Shown here: piece after piece, positions 26,858 through 36,343 of the stretch | Layout of the letters: every line of letters begins with the position of its first letter | Position numbering within the stretch: the stretch's first letter is position 1 | Origin: Denitrificimonas caeni | GTDB lineage: Bacteria; Pseudomonadota; Gammaproteobacteria; Pseudomonadales; Pseudomonadaceae | Reading direction: 5' to 3' | Length of the DNA: 64,000 nt | Assembly: GCF_905120345.1 (NCBI RefSeq) | Contig: NZ_CAJHOA010000006.1 | Coordinates: 124,001-188,000, forward strand | Program-made: the position numbers and the translations under genes | Notes under the pieces: model-generated | What the model saw: the letters and a program-made list of their open reading frames with translations, nothing else | Databases searched by the model: none | Told to the model about the DNA's origin: nothing

Positions 26858-28219
26858 ATGCTTACTGATCCTTTTCAGCGTTTAGGGCTCGACCGTGAAA
26901 TATTAACCGTCAGCCAACTCAATCAACGCGCACGTTTACTGCTTGAAGATGTGTTCCCGCAAGTCTGGGTTGAAGGCGAACTGTCTAATATTGCCAAACC
27001 GGCATCAGGACACGTGTATTTCACATTAAAAGACCACAATGCCCAAGTACGCTGCGCTATCTTCCGCCAGCAAGCCAGCCGTGTTCGCGAGCTATTGCGT
27101 GACGGTTTATTGGTACGAGTACGCGGGCGAGTCTCTCTTTATGAGGGTCGTGGCGATTATCAAATGATTCTCGACAGTGTTGAAGCCGCTGGCGATGGTG
27201 CGCTGCGCTTAGCTTTTGAAGCACTGAAAGCAGCACTGCAAACTGAAGGCTTATTTGCTCAAGAGCGCAAACGTGCCCTTCCTAAGTACCCGCAGCGGGT
27301 TGGCGTCATCACCTCGCCATCAGGTGCGGTACTGCATGATATTGTCAGCGTTTTCGCTAGGCGCGCTCCTCACGTACAGCTGACTTTAATCCCCACCGCA
27401 GTACAAGGCCGTGAAGCCACAGCACAAATTGTTAACGCCTTAGCTCTAGCCGAACGCGCACACTATGATGCTATTATTTTGGCTCGCGGCGGCGGCTCCT
27501 TAGAAGATCTTTGGTGCTTTAATGAGGAAGCAGTGGCTCGTGCTATTGCCGCATGCCAAACCCCAATTATCAGCGCTGTCGGCCATGAAACCGATGTCTC
27601 GATCAGTGATTTTGTTGCCGATCTACGTGCGCCTACCCCTTCGGCCGCTGCTGAGTTATTAGCGCCAGATCGCAGTGAGTTGCTTAACCATTTGCGCAGT
27701 ACTGAACGTCGTTTAGCGCTACGAATCAATGAAGCGCTTAACCGCTCACGTATCCAACTGCAACACTTGCGCCAGCGCTTACGTCATCCACGCGAGCGCT
27801 TAGAGCAACATCATCAGCGCTTGGATGACTTAAGCCTACGCATGCAGCGCGCTATACAAGCCAACTTACAGCAACAGCAAAAAAGCTTTAGTCATTTGCA
27901 GTCACGCTTATCAGTGCAGCATCCTCAAGACGCTTTATCTGCTCAGCAGCAACTGCTTAATACACTGCAGCAACGTTTAGTTCGTGCCAGCCAACTGAGC
28001 CTTCAGCAAGCACAACAGCGCCTGCATACGCTGCTACAAACCCTACATCTAGTCAGCCCTCTAGCGACGCTCGAGCGCGGTTACAGCATTCTCACGACAG
28101 ACGATCAGCAGCAGATCATTCGTAGCGTGCAATCTGTACAACCTGCACAAACCCTGCAAGCTCGTGTAGCCGATGGCTATTTAACCCTGCAAGTGCAGTC
28201 GATAACCCCTTCAGCGTGA
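26858..28219 (+). CDS. xseA: Exodeoxyribonuclease VII large subunit
   Basis: A 453-residue protein. The N-terminal OB-fold (LTVSQLNQRARLLLEDVFPQVWVEGELSNIAKPASGHVYFTLKD) is followed by the catalytic domain (RVGVITSPSGAVLHDI, ILARGGGSLEDLWCFNEEAVARAI, ISAVGHETDVSISDFVADLRAPTPSAAAE). A long Q/H/R/L-rich coiled coil then covers about residues 280-410. It is the large subunit of a single-strand exonuclease with XseB. The ATG at 26858 matches the family N-terminus (MxxDPFxRLGLDRE); another in-frame ATG at 26834 exists, and neither has a clear ribosome site. Confidence 0.95.
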   Translation: MLTDPFQRLGLDREILTVSQLNQRARLLLEDVFPQVWVEGELSNIAKPASGHVYFTLKDHNAQVRCAIFRQQASRVRELLRDGLLVRVRGRVSLYEGRGDYQMILDSVEAAGDGALRLAFEALKAALQTEGLFAQERKRALPKYPQRVGVITSPSGAVLHDIVSVFARRAPHVQLTLIPTAVQGREATAQIVNALALAERAHYDAIILARGGGSLEDLWCFNEEAVARAIAACQTPIISAVGHETDVSISDFVADLRAPTPSAAAELLAPDRSELLNHLRSTERRLALRINEALNRSRIQLQHLRQRLRHPRERLEQHHQRLDDLSLRMQRAIQANLQQQQKSFSHLQSRLSVQHPQDALSAQQQLLNTLQQRLVRASQLSLQQAQQRLHTLLQTLHLVSPLATLERGYSILTTDDQQQIIRSVQSVQPAQTLQARVADGYLTLQVQSITPSA

Positions 28220-28298
28220 TCGCTAAGGTCACCACAGCTCTGCTATGCCTTAGCTTTAATCTTAGGCGCCGAGTTTTAGAATTATTTAGGAGTGCAAT

Positions 28299-29555
28299 AT
28301 GCAAGAAGATATGACGGCGTGGCTGGATGTACTTAACCAGCATCCACAACTACAAACTTTGGTTGCCTTGCTTGCGCTGATTACTGTGGCCGTTCTAGCC
28401 AACTGGCTGGTTAAACATATTTTAGTTCGCGGCTTTTATAATCTCCTGGGTCGCATCGGCGGCGCCCATAACAACGATTTCGGTGTGGTTAAGCGTCTCT
28501 CTAATATCGTCCCAGCCTTAATTATCACCTCCAGCGTAGGATTAGTTCCGGGTTTGCCTGAAGCGGTCATCACAGTCATTAAAAACGTCGCCGGCGGTTT
28601 TATTATTTTGACCATTGCTTTAGCTTTGGGCGCTATTTTAGAAATCATTAATATGCTGTATATGCGCCGCAAAAATGCGCATTTAAAGCCGATTAAAGGC
28701 TATCTACAAGTTATTAAAATTATTATTTATGCTATTGCTAGCATCTTAATTGTCGCCACTTTAATTGACCGTTCACCGCTCATTCTGCTCTCTGGGTTAG
28801 GAGCGATGGCTGCGGTACTGATGTTAATTTTCCAAGACACCCTACTGTCCTTGGTCGCTAGCGTACAGATTTCCTCAGGCGATATGATCCGTGTCGGCGA
28901 CTGGATTGAAATGCCACAACTCAACGCCGACGGTGACGTAATCGATATCGCCCTGCATACGGTTCGCATACAAAACTGGGATAAAACCATCACCACCATT
29001 CCCACCAAACGTTTTATCAGTGATTCATTTAAGAACTGGCGCGGTATGCAAGAAAGCGGTGGTCGCCGGATTAAACGCAGTTTATTTCTGGACCAACAAA
29101 GTATTCACTTTCTCACCCAGCAAGAGCTCGAGCACTTGAAGCGCTTTAACTTACTGACAGGCTATTTTGATGACAAAATCAACGAACTTAACCGATGGAA
29201 TGAACGCCATGTTAAATCCAGCAGCGGCGATACGCTAGACTCACGCAAGCTGACTAATATCGGTACCTTCCGCGCCTATGTTGAGCGTTACCTGCGCAAC
29301 CATCCGGGCATCCACCAAAATGGAATGACCTTAATGGTGCGCCAACTCAGTCCCACCTCAGAAGGTTTACCGCTGGAAGTATATTGCTTTACCACCAGCA
29401 CCGCTTGGACGGTATATGAAGGTGTTCAATCTGATATTTTTGATCACCTGTTAGCTATTGCGCCTGAATTCAACCTGCGCGTCTACCAAGCCCCCAGTGG
29501 TTCCGATATGCGCGCTCTTGGCATACAACTGGCTGCCGACACGCATCACGATTAA
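28299..29555 (+). CDS. MscS-family mechanosensitive channel, YbdG-like
   Basis: A 418-residue membrane protein with about five hydrophobic segments in the first 190 residues. The MscS pore/beta core follows: ILLSGLGAMAAVLMLIFQDTLLSLVASVQISSGDMIRVGDWIEMPQLNADGDVIDIALHTVRIQNWDKTITTIPTKRFISDSFKNW. The large C-terminal domain and the sequence QISSGDMIRVGDWIEMP suit the YbdG/YnaI-like subgroup rather than short MscS. It would protect against osmotic downshock in the inner membrane. AGGAG lies seven bases before the ATG. Confidence 0.88.
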   Translation: MQEDMTAWLDVLNQHPQLQTLVALLALITVAVLANWLVKHILVRGFYNLLGRIGGAHNNDFGVVKRLSNIVPALIITSSVGLVPGLPEAVITVIKNVAGGFIILTIALALGAILEIINMLYMRRKNAHLKPIKGYLQVIKIIIYAIASILIVATLIDRSPLILLSGLGAMAAVLMLIFQDTLLSLVASVQISSGDMIRVGDWIEMPQLNADGDVIDIALHTVRIQNWDKTITTIPTKRFISDSFKNWRGMQESGGRRIKRSLFLDQQSIHFLTQQELEHLKRFNLLTGYFDDKINELNRWNERHVKSSSGDTLDSRKLTNIGTFRAYVERYLRNHPGIHQNGMTLMVRQLSPTSEGLPLEVYCFTTSTAWTVYEGVQSDIFDHLLAIAPEFNLRVYQAPSGSDMRALGIQLAADTHHD

Positions 29556-29651
29556 GTCACGCAAGCAATCTGCCAAGGACGGCACGGCAGACAAAAAAAC
29601 AGGTACACTGCCTGCATTAATAGACTGTTTATGTGATCAAGGAGCAACGCG

Positions 29652-29882
29652 ATGGGCTTACCTCGTTTAATCTTACTGGCCATCGTTATTGGCGGCGGTA
29701 TTTGGCTGTGGCGGCGCTTTAATAGTCGCAAAATAACACCCACACAGTCCATGCAAAGTCAGAGCATGGTGCGCTGCGCACATTGTCATGTGCATTTACC
29801 GCAGAATCGCGCTATACAAAAAAACCAGCAATGGTATTGCAGTGTTGAGCACCTTCAACACGGTCCTCAAACCGGTGACTAA
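29652..29882 (+). CDS. PP0621-like small membrane-anchored cysteine protein
   Basis: A 76-residue protein with one N-terminal transmembrane helix (LPRLILLAIVIGGGIWLWRRF). A short C-terminal domain carries CAHC and a third cysteine in WYCSVEH, possibly a metal-binding treble-clef-like motif. It matches the PP0621-type protein found before pilS in pseudomonads. AAGGAG precedes the ATG. Its stop overlaps the proposed pilS start by 8 bp, so it is translationally linked to the pilus sensor. Function unknown. Confidence 0.8.
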   Translation: MGLPRLILLAIVIGGGIWLWRRFNSRKITPTQSMQSQSMVRCAHCHVHLPQNRAIQKNQQWYCSVEHLQHGPQTGD

Positions 29883-31470
29883 ACACCATCTTGCTGTCTC
29901 TGGGCAACAAGGGCAGCGCATCTTGCGCCTCTACCATTTCTATCGCTTATTAATTGGCCTTGCTTTAGTACTGCTGGTCTCTAGTGATTTAGATGGACAT
30001 TTACTCGATATCACCCATACCCAGCTGTTTTATTATGGCAGCTGGGTTTACTTAATTTTAAATATTATAGCTATCGCCAGCATGCACCGCACTGACCACT
30101 TACTACCAGTGTTTAGTCTGGCTTTATTTGATGTCGCGCAACTCAGTTTATTGTTCTACGCAGCGGGTGGTACACCCAGCGGGATTGGTAACCTCATCAT
30201 TGTCGCGGTGGCAGTCGCCAATATTTTGTTGCGCGGCCGTATTGGTATTTTAATTGCTGCAGTCGCAGCGACTGGTATTATTTATCTGACATTTTATTTA
30301 AGCATCTCCCATACCGCAGCCAGTAACCAATATATGCAGGCAGGTATTTTAGGGTCGCTATGTTTTGCCGCCGCGTTCTTTGTCCAAGGCCTCAGCCGCC
30401 GTCTACGTGCTAGCGAATTTTTAGCCGAACAACGAGCCGCCGATGTCGCTAATTTAGAAGAGATCAGCGCGCTAATTATTCAACGCATGCACACTGGCAT
30501 TTTAGTACTGGATGCTGAGCATCGCGTTTTACAAGCCAACCATGCAGCGCTCACCATGATTGGTAGCGAAACACTCATCGGTCGCATTGTGGACCCTTAT
30601 TTTCCTACGTTAATCAGCCACTTTGAGCAATGGCGCAACAACCCCTCCCTGCATAGCAACCCGATTCAATCAGCACTAAACGGTGCGCAACTGCAGGCGA
30701 CTTTTGTCAAATTGCAACACAACAATAATTTACAAATTTTAGTCTTCCTTGATGACAGCTCACTCCTAAGCCAGCAAGCCCAGCAGCTCAAACTAGCGTC
30801 TTTAGGGCGCCTAACCGCAGGTATTGCTCATGAGATTCGTAACCCTTTAGGCGCCATCAGCCATGCTGCACAATTACTGCATGAATCACCCAACCTCGAT
30901 GTCGCTGATCAGCGTTTAACACAAATTATTCAAGATCAATCACGACGCATGAATACAGTGATTGAAAATGTCTTGCAATTATCCAGGCAACGTCAAGCTG
31001 AGCCACAATGGCTTGACCTAAAGTCTTGGCTCAACAGTTTCGTCAGTGAGTTCAGAAGTAATGCGGCACCTCTTCGGGCGCTGCACTTAACCACTAAAGG
31101 TCGCAATTTACACACGCGTATGGACCCCGATCAATTGAACCAAGTGCTCATGAATCTAGTCGAAAACGGTATGCGCTACAGTAAGAAGCTCAATCCGCAA
31201 AGTCAGGTTTGGCTGCATCTGTACCGGCACCCAAAAACAGCTTTACCCACGTTAGAAGTCCACGATGACGGACCTGGGGTGCCTCTTGCTGAGCAACACA
31301 GTATCTTTGAACCCTTTTTCACGACAGAAAACAAAGGCACAGGACTGGGCTTATATATTTCTCGAGAGCTCTGCGAAAGCAATCAAGCTCGCCTAGACTT
31401 CACCCCCCGTGACAGCGGCGGCAGCTGTTTTCGAATAACCTTTGCCCATCCGCATACCTTGAGCACATAA
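29875..31470 (+). CDS. pilS: Type IV pilus two-component sensor kinase PilS
   Basis: A 531-residue sensor kinase. Six hydrophobic segments span about residues 20-175, then a PAS domain (about 195-300) and a histidine kinase domain: H box GIAHEIRNPLGAISHAAQLL, N box LNQVLMNLVENGMRYS, G boxes VHDDGPGVP and TGLGLYI. It phosphorylates PilR to control pilA. The start is set at the GTG at 29875. This makes the N-terminus line up with the P. aeruginosa PilS start, with QGQRILRLYHxYR at the same distance, although no strong ribosome site is visible. A longer in-frame extension to 29788 would run through the preceding gene. Confidence 0.93.
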   Translation: MTKHHLAVSGQQGQRILRLYHFYRLLIGLALVLLVSSDLDGHLLDITHTQLFYYGSWVYLILNIIAIASMHRTDHLLPVFSLALFDVAQLSLLFYAAGGTPSGIGNLIIVAVAVANILLRGRIGILIAAVAATGIIYLTFYLSISHTAASNQYMQAGILGSLCFAAAFFVQGLSRRLRASEFLAEQRAADVANLEEISALIIQRMHTGILVLDAEHRVLQANHAALTMIGSETLIGRIVDPYFPTLISHFEQWRNNPSLHSNPIQSALNGAQLQATFVKLQHNNNLQILVFLDDSSLLSQQAQQLKLASLGRLTAGIAHEIRNPLGAISHAAQLLHESPNLDVADQRLTQIIQDQSRRMNTVIENVLQLSRQRQAEPQWLDLKSWLNSFVSEFRSNAAPLRALHLTTKGRNLHTRMDPDQLNQVLMNLVENGMRYSKKLNPQSQVWLHLYRHPKTALPTLEVHDDGPGVPLAEQHSIFEPFFTTENKGTGLGLYISRELCESNQARLDFTPRDSGGSCFRITFAHPHTLST

Positions 31471-31473
31471 ACC

Positions 31474-32823
31474 ATGAGCCAACTTACTGCCCTAATCATT
31501 GATGATGAGCCTGATATTCGAGAGTTATTAGAAATCACCCTCGGCCGCATGAACCTGGATACCCGTAGCGCGTGCAATGTTAAAGAAGCCTATCAATGGC
31601 TGAACAGCGAACACTTTGATTTATGTCTCACTGACATGCGCCTGCCCGACGGCACGGGTTTAGACATTATTGAGTTTGTACAAAAAAATTACAGTGATAC
31701 GCCGATCGCGATGATTACCGCCTATGGCTGTGTAGAAACCGCGACACAAGCACTGAAAGCTGGGGCCTTCGACTTTATTACGAAGCCTGTAGACTTGCTA
31801 CGCTTGCGTGAATTGGTCAACAGCGCTTTACGCTTACGTGAAGCACAAGTCCCGACATCTATCACGGAAGGACCGCTGCTCGGGCAATCCGCTCCGATGC
31901 AAAAGCTCCGTAGTCAGATTACGAAGCTAGCGCGTAGCCAAGCACCAGTGTATATCAGTGGTGAGTCAGGCAGCGGCAAAGAACTGGTAGCCCGTCAAAT
32001 TCACTTGCAAGGGGCTCGAGCCAAACACCCTTTTATCCCGATCAACTGCGGCGCGATTCCTGCTGAATTAATGGAAAGTGAGTTTTTCGGTCATAAAAAA
32101 GGTAGTTTTACCGGGGCTAACGAAGATAAACCTGGCTTATTCGAAGCAGCACGCGGCGGTACCTTATTTTTAGATGAAGTAGCTGATCTACCTTTATCAA
32201 TGCAAGTTAAATTACTCCGTGCACTGCAAGAGAAAGCTATTCGTCCAGTTGGCAGCCAACAAGAACATTTAGTCGATGTGCGTATTTTAAGCGCCACACA
32301 TAAAAACCTCGCCGATGAAGTCGCCGCGGGACGCTTCCGTCAAGACTTATATTACCGCCTTAATGTCATTGAACTGACTGTCCCGCCATTGCGTGAACGT
32401 CCTGAGGATATTGAGCGACTCAGCGAGTCCATTCTAGAGCGTCTCAATACTGATGGTATGTTAGTGCGCTTTCATCCTGAGGCATTACGTAAGCTGCAGG
32501 GCTATGCTTTTTCTGGAAATGTACGCGAACTGGAAAATATATTGGAACGTGCTTATACCCTAGCTGAAGGCAAGTTTATTCATGACTATGATATACAGAT
32601 CCAGCAATCAGAGCCGTCAGCAACACAAGTAGCGCAACCCGATTTAACCCAGCGTGAACTTGAGCATATTGATAACCTAGAACTGCACCTTGAAGATATT
32701 GAGCGCAAGCTGATTACTCAAGCGCTAGAAGAAACACGCTGGAATCGCACTGCCGCCGCAGAGCGCCTAGGCTTAAGCTTTCGTTCATTACGCTATCGCT
32801 TGAAAAAGCTCGGTATTGAATAA
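31474..32823 (+). CDS. pilR: Type IV pilus sigma-54 response regulator PilR
   Basis: A 449-residue NtrC-type activator. The receiver domain has acidic pocket IIDDEPD and phosphorylation site Asp54 (LTDMRLPDG). The AAA+ domain has Walker A GESGSGKE, the sigma-54 contact loop as GSFTGA rather than GAFTGA, as also found in P. aeruginosa PilR, and GTLFLDEVADLP. The C-terminal Fis-type helix-turn-helix is NRTAAAERLGLSFRSLRYRL. It activates pilA transcription with RpoN. It starts 3 bp after the pilS stop. Confidence 0.95.
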   Translation: MSQLTALIIDDEPDIRELLEITLGRMNLDTRSACNVKEAYQWLNSEHFDLCLTDMRLPDGTGLDIIEFVQKNYSDTPIAMITAYGCVETATQALKAGAFDFITKPVDLLRLRELVNSALRLREAQVPTSITEGPLLGQSAPMQKLRSQITKLARSQAPVYISGESGSGKELVARQIHLQGARAKHPFIPINCGAIPAELMESEFFGHKKGSFTGANEDKPGLFEAARGGTLFLDEVADLPLSMQVKLLRALQEKAIRPVGSQQEHLVDVRILSATHKNLADEVAAGRFRQDLYYRLNVIELTVPPLRERPEDIERLSESILERLNTDGMLVRFHPEALRKLQGYAFSGNVRELENILERAYTLAEGKFIHDYDIQIQQSEPSATQVAQPDLTQRELEHIDNLELHLEDIERKLITQALEETRWNRTAAAERLGLSFRSLRYRLKKLGIE

Positions 32824-32858
32824 GCACCAATTGACCTCATTACACTTTGGAGATCGGC

Positions 32859-33296
32859 ATGGCCGAACACGATTTTCGCTACACGTTGCTTAATCCACAA
32901 CACACCCTAACTGAGTGCCGTGCGCTAACCCCCGGTCAATACCAAGTCACTGGTAAAGGTGGTTCGATTAAAACCGGTGATACCTTGCAAGTCACCCTTA
33001 AAGGCAGCAAGTCACTGAGTATGCGTTTGCAAGTCAGCAAAGTACGTCATCTGATCAACCCACCCGGTCAATGGACGGCGGTTGCGACTGGCCCAGTCTT
33101 TAAAGAACTGGCCATTCATACATGGCAAGTTCAATGCGACGGCTGTGGTAGCTTGTTGGCATTAGAGTTTGCAGTGGACGCCAGCCTCGGTAATGCCGCC
33201 AAACAGCCTGCAGCTGAACAACGTTTGCAGGAGTTAGGTTGGGTTAACCGTCACGGGCGTCACCTGTGCCGTACTTGCCAACAATCTGAAGCCTAA
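32859..33296 (+). CDS. Uncharacterised protein with C-terminal zinc-ribbon-like cysteines
   Basis: 145 residues, not recognised as a named family. The first about 95 residues look beta-rich (GQYQVTGKGGSIKTGDTLQVTLKGSKSLSMRLQVSKVRHL), compatible with a small beta-barrel. The C-terminal part carries CDGC and CRTC about 50 residues apart, a plausible zinc ribbon. No signal peptide or membrane helix, so probably cytosolic. GGAG lies seven bases before the ATG at 32859; an upstream in-frame start would add four residues. It follows pilR by 35 bp and may be co-transcribed, but a link to pili is not shown. Confidence 0.65.
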   Translation: MAEHDFRYTLLNPQHTLTECRALTPGQYQVTGKGGSIKTGDTLQVTLKGSKSLSMRLQVSKVRHLINPPGQWTAVATGPVFKELAIHTWQVQCDGCGSLLALEFAVDASLGNAAKQPAAEQRLQELGWVNRHGRHLCRTCQQSEA

Positions 33297-33331
33297 TTAT
33301 CAGCTCTATCACCCTGCGGAATCAGCTTAGT

Positions 33332-33766
33332 ATGAAGAAATCACTGTTACTTACCTGCGCGCTTATCTCTTTAAGCGCCTGCAGCAACCAGCCCAGCACC
33401 CAATTACAGAGTTCACAAAGCTACCAAGTCGAATGGATTGGCGAACGTCCGCTGATTGACAATAGCATGCTGACCTTAACACTGGTTGATAGCCAGCGTG
33501 CCTCAGGTCTAGCCGGCTGTAACACTTGGTTTGCCGAGTACCAGCTCAATAAAAATCAGTTGACCCTGCATAATATTGCTACAACTCGCAAACTCTGCGC
33601 ACCAGCACTGATGGAGCAAGAACAACGCTTTTTAGCCTATTTAGCAGGTATCCAGCGCTGGGAATTTAGCGAACAGCAACAGTTGTTATTATGGCCAGAG
33701 ACAGGCGCACCGATTAAACTTTGGCCGATTAAACTTTGGCCGATTAAACACCCTCTACGAGACTGA
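33332..33766 (+). CDS. META-domain lipoprotein (HslJ-like) with duplicated tail
   Basis: A 144-residue protein. The lipoprotein signal peptide ends in LSAC (MKKSLLLTCALISLSACSNQ), so it is probably membrane-anchored. A META domain follows with the motif RASGLAGCNTWFAEYQLNKNQLTLHNIATTRKLC, matching the GCN...Y...T...C pattern of HslJ-type proteins. The C-terminus reads IKLWPIKLWPIKHPLRD, produced by a 15-bp tandem repeat in the DNA. HslJ-like proteins are linked to heat or antibiotic tolerance; the role here is unknown. Confidence 0.8.
   Translation: MKKSLLLTCALISLSACSNQPSTQLQSSQSYQVEWIGERPLIDNSMLTLTLVDSQRASGLAGCNTWFAEYQLNKNQLTLHNIATTRKLCAPALMEQEQRFLAYLAGIQRWEFSEQQQLLLWPETGAPIKLWPIKLWPIKHPLRD
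33710..33749 (+). repeat. 15-bp tandem repeat inside the META lipoprotein gene
   Basis: The unit ccgattaaactttgg occurs twice perfectly (33710-33724, 33725-33739) plus ten bases of a third copy. It is in frame and encodes repeated P-I-K-L-W. The unit is a multiple of three, so copy-number change would lengthen or shorten the C-terminus without a frameshift. Confidence 0.95.
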
Positions 33767-33903
33767 TCTGTAGGTATCGGTAGCGTCTCTTAGTTATTGA
33801 TAACACCTATAAATACGCATTAATTCGCCCAATACAGCCTCAAGTCGCCTCGCCGAGCCAATAATGCTAAGCTTTTGCGATTGATTTAATTGTCGGAGTT
33901 ATC

Positions 33904-35193
33904 ATGGTCAACACGCCCAGTCAGGGTTTATTGGATTTTCTACACGCTTCACCGAGCCCTTTTCATGCCACCCAAAGCCTGTGCCAAGCGCTGCAAGCTG
34001 CAGGCTATCAAGCGTTAGATGAGCGTGAAACCTGGCAACTGCAACCTCAGGGGCGTTACTACATCACCCGCAATGACTCTTCTATTATTGCCATTCAACT
34101 GGGCCAAGATGATCCTGTCGAACAAGGTATTCGCATGGTCGGCGCACACACCGACAGCCCTTGCTTAAAAGTTAAGCCGCAACCGGAATTGTCGCGTCAC
34201 GGTTATTGGCAGTTGGGCGTGGAAGTCTATGGTGGCGTATTACTCGGCCCATGGTTTGACCGTGATTTATCACTGGCCGGGCGCGTAACCTTTAAACACA
34301 ACGAGCAATTGCACAGTCGTTTAGTGGATTTTAAACAGGCGATTGCCAGCATTCCCAGTCTAGCTATTCACCTACACCGTGAAGCCAATAATGGCTGGGC
34401 GATTAACGCGCAAACTGAACTGCCACCGATTTTGGCGCAATTGCAGGATGACGACAGCCAAGGCTTCCGCGCATTACTCGCCGAGCAACTGCAGCGTGAG
34501 CACAGCATTAACGATGCCAACGTGCTGGACTATGAATTGTGCTTTTACGATAGTCAACCGGCGGCATTGATTGGTCTCAAGCAAGATTTTATCGCCGGTG
34601 CGCGTTTGGATAATTTATTGTCCTGCTATGCCGGTTTACAAGCACTGCTCAACAGCGACGCACAACACACCCAGGTGTTAGTCTGTACTGACCACGAAGA
34701 AGTAGGCTCTAACTCTGCTTGTGGTGCCGATGGTCCATTTCTAGAGCAAGTGCTGCGCCGGATCTTGGGCTCGGAAGAGGCTTTTGTCCGCTGCATTCAG
34801 CACTCACTGCTGATTTCTGCAGATAACGCCCATGGTATTCATCCCAACTACGCCGATAAACATGACAGTAACCACGGCCCACTACTCAACAAAGGTCCAG
34901 TGATCAAGGTTAACGCCAACCAGCGTTATGCCACCACTAGCGAAACCTCGAGCTTCTTTAAGCTGCTCTGCCAACAGGCCGAAGTACCGGTGCAAAGTTT
35001 TGTCACCCGCAGCGACCTCGGTTGTGGCTCCACCATTGGTCCGATTACCGCCAGTCAACTGGGCATTCAAACCATTGATATTGGTGTGCCAACTTTTGCT
35101 ATGCATTCGATTCGTGAGCTGGCAGGTAGCAAAGATTTAAGCTACTTGATCACCGCACTGCAAGCCTTCTATAGCAGCGCAACACTGCCGTAA
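33904..35193 (+). CDS. apeB: M18 family aspartyl-type aminopeptidase
   Basis: A 429-residue cytosolic zinc aminopeptidase. Metal and active-site regions of the M18 family are visible: [15 protein letters not shown] (first zinc His and bridging region), [24 protein letters not shown] (catalytic Glu pair), [22 protein letters not shown], and [18 protein letters not shown] near the C-terminus. It releases N-terminal residues, typically acidic ones, from peptides. The gene stands alone and ends at a bidirectional terminator. Confidence 0.94.
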   Translation: MVNTPSQGLLDFLHASPSPFHATQSLCQALQAAGYQALDERETWQLQPQGRYYITRNDSSIIAIQLGQDDPVEQGIRMVGAHTDSPCLKVKPQPELSRHGYWQLGVEVYGGVLLGPWFDRDLSLAGRVTFKHNEQLHSRLVDFKQAIASIPSLAIHLHREANNGWAINAQTELPPILAQLQDDDSQGFRALLAEQLQREHSINDANVLDYELCFYDSQPAALIGLKQDFIAGARLDNLLSCYAGLQALLNSDAQHTQVLVCTDHEEVGSNSACGADGPFLEQVLRRILGSEEAFVRCIQHSLLISADNAHGIHPNYADKHDSNHGPLLNKGPVIKVNANQRYATTSETSSFFKLLCQQAEVPVQSFVTRSDLGCGSTIGPITASQLGIQTIDIGVPTFAMHSIRELAGSKDLSYLITALQAFYSSATLP

Positions 35194-35199
35194 ATCAAT

Positions 35200-35240
35200 A
35201 ACTGTACCGCTGCAGTCAAGAGGCTCAGCGGTACAGTTTT
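35200..35240. terminator. Bidirectional terminator between apeB and the iron cluster
   Basis: Perfect 13-base arms (aactgtaccgctg / cagcggtacagtt) have a 13-nt loop, with TTTT on the plus side and an AATCAATAA tract on the other. It sits between convergent genes and likely ends both transcripts. Confidence 0.8.
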
Positions 35241-35242
35241 AG

Positions 35243-36343
35243 CTAGACCAGCAGCGCATGGTTATCCCATAATCCTGCGGGCAGATTCAGCGGCTGCATA
35301 CGGATAGTGGCAGCGCGACAATCATACGCACGGCAACGCCCGACCCCAGTGGTGACCACAAAACCTTGTTCACTCGCAGCAACACCGGCACAGTCGCGAA
35401 AAGGCGCATCCAAGCGTAATTCTGCACTGTCTAAATCCCAAATAAACACCCTCCCGCCACGCGGCGCGGTCATTGCCACTAAACGTAACTCAGCATGAAT
35501 GGCAACACTGGCCGCGTATTGCTGCATACTACTGCGCTGCTGTTCAGCAACCGGAAACACCGCAAAGGCTTGCCCAGGGCGTTTGACCGCAAGCAAATCA
35601 ATCCGCTCTTGCATGCCACCTTGGTATTGCTGCACAGCAATCACAGTACCATCACTGGCCACCGCTAAATGACGAATACTATTCATCGGGTCAGCCAGTT
35701 CTTCTTTGCTCAGACATTCACCTGTCGTGTTCATCAAGACAAGACTGGGCTCCATAGCATCCAGATTGAGCTCTTCACGGCTGCCCGACTCGGTACGAAT
35801 ACCACCGTTGGCCACCACTAAGGTTTCACCGTCTGGCAGCCACAGCAATTGATGCGGCCCCACGCCATGACTGGACAACTCGGTAGCGCGCTGCAAACGC
35901 TGTGTGGCGTCCAATTGCCAGACACCAATCACACCACGCCCAGGCTGATCGGTATCATTTTCGGTGCTATACAAGCGTTCACCGCGTGCATCAAATACCG
36001 CATGGCCTTGAAAGTGACGATTGCTCGGCGTGCTAAAGGTTTGCAATAGTTGCCCAGTTTGCAGATCTATTAGATAGCTTTCAATGGACGGCCGACGACC
36101 AACAAAGACCGCTAAAGGCAAAAACGGATGCATACAGACATCATGACAACGCTCTGTCACCTGTGTCGCAAACAGCTGCTCACCGGATAAGCTATAGGCC
36201 ACAGCAAAGTGCTCACCGGCAGCATTATCGCGGGCCGACAACAGTAACGGCTGGCGGCCTTGCGGCCACAAGCGCCAGCCCAGCACGGCAGTGCCGGCCA
36301 AGGCCGCCAAGCTGGCGGCTAAGAAGGTGCGGCGTTGCATCAT
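35243..36343 (-). CDS. DUF1513 domain protein, Tat-exported
   Basis: A 366-residue protein starting MMQRRTFLAASLAALAGTAV, a twin-arginine signal peptide, so it is exported folded. The rest looks like a WD40-like beta propeller (VAYSLSGEQLFATQ, GVGPHQLLWLPDGETLVVANGGI, AVASDGTVIAVQQYQGG), the DUF1513 family. It is the last gene of the imelysin cluster and its ATG overlaps the preceding stop by one base (TGATG). The family is iron-associated by context; the biochemical role is not established. Confidence 0.85.
   Translation of the reverse strand: MMQRRTFLAASLAALAGTAVLGWRLWPQGRQPLLLSARDNAAGEHFAVAYSLSGEQLFATQVTERCHDVCMHPFLPLAVFVGRRPSIESYLIDLQTGQLLQTFSTPSNRHFQGHAVFDARGERLYSTENDTDQPGRGVIGVWQLDATQRLQRATELSSHGVGPHQLLWLPDGETLVVANGGIRTESGSREELNLDAMEPSLVLMNTTGECLSKEELADPMNSIRHLAVASDGTVIAVQQYQGGMQERIDLLAVKRPGQAFAVFPVAEQQRSSMQQYAASVAIHAELRLVAMTAPRGGRVFIWDLDSAELRLDAPFRDCAGVAASEQGFVVTTGVGRCRAYDCRAATIRMQPLNLPAGLWDNHALLV

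Noticed and set aside
32085-32120. GSFTGA instead of GAFTGA in PilR as a possible loss of sigma-54 contact
   Set aside because: P. aeruginosa PilR, as I recall it, has the same GSFTGA loop, so it is normal for this protein.
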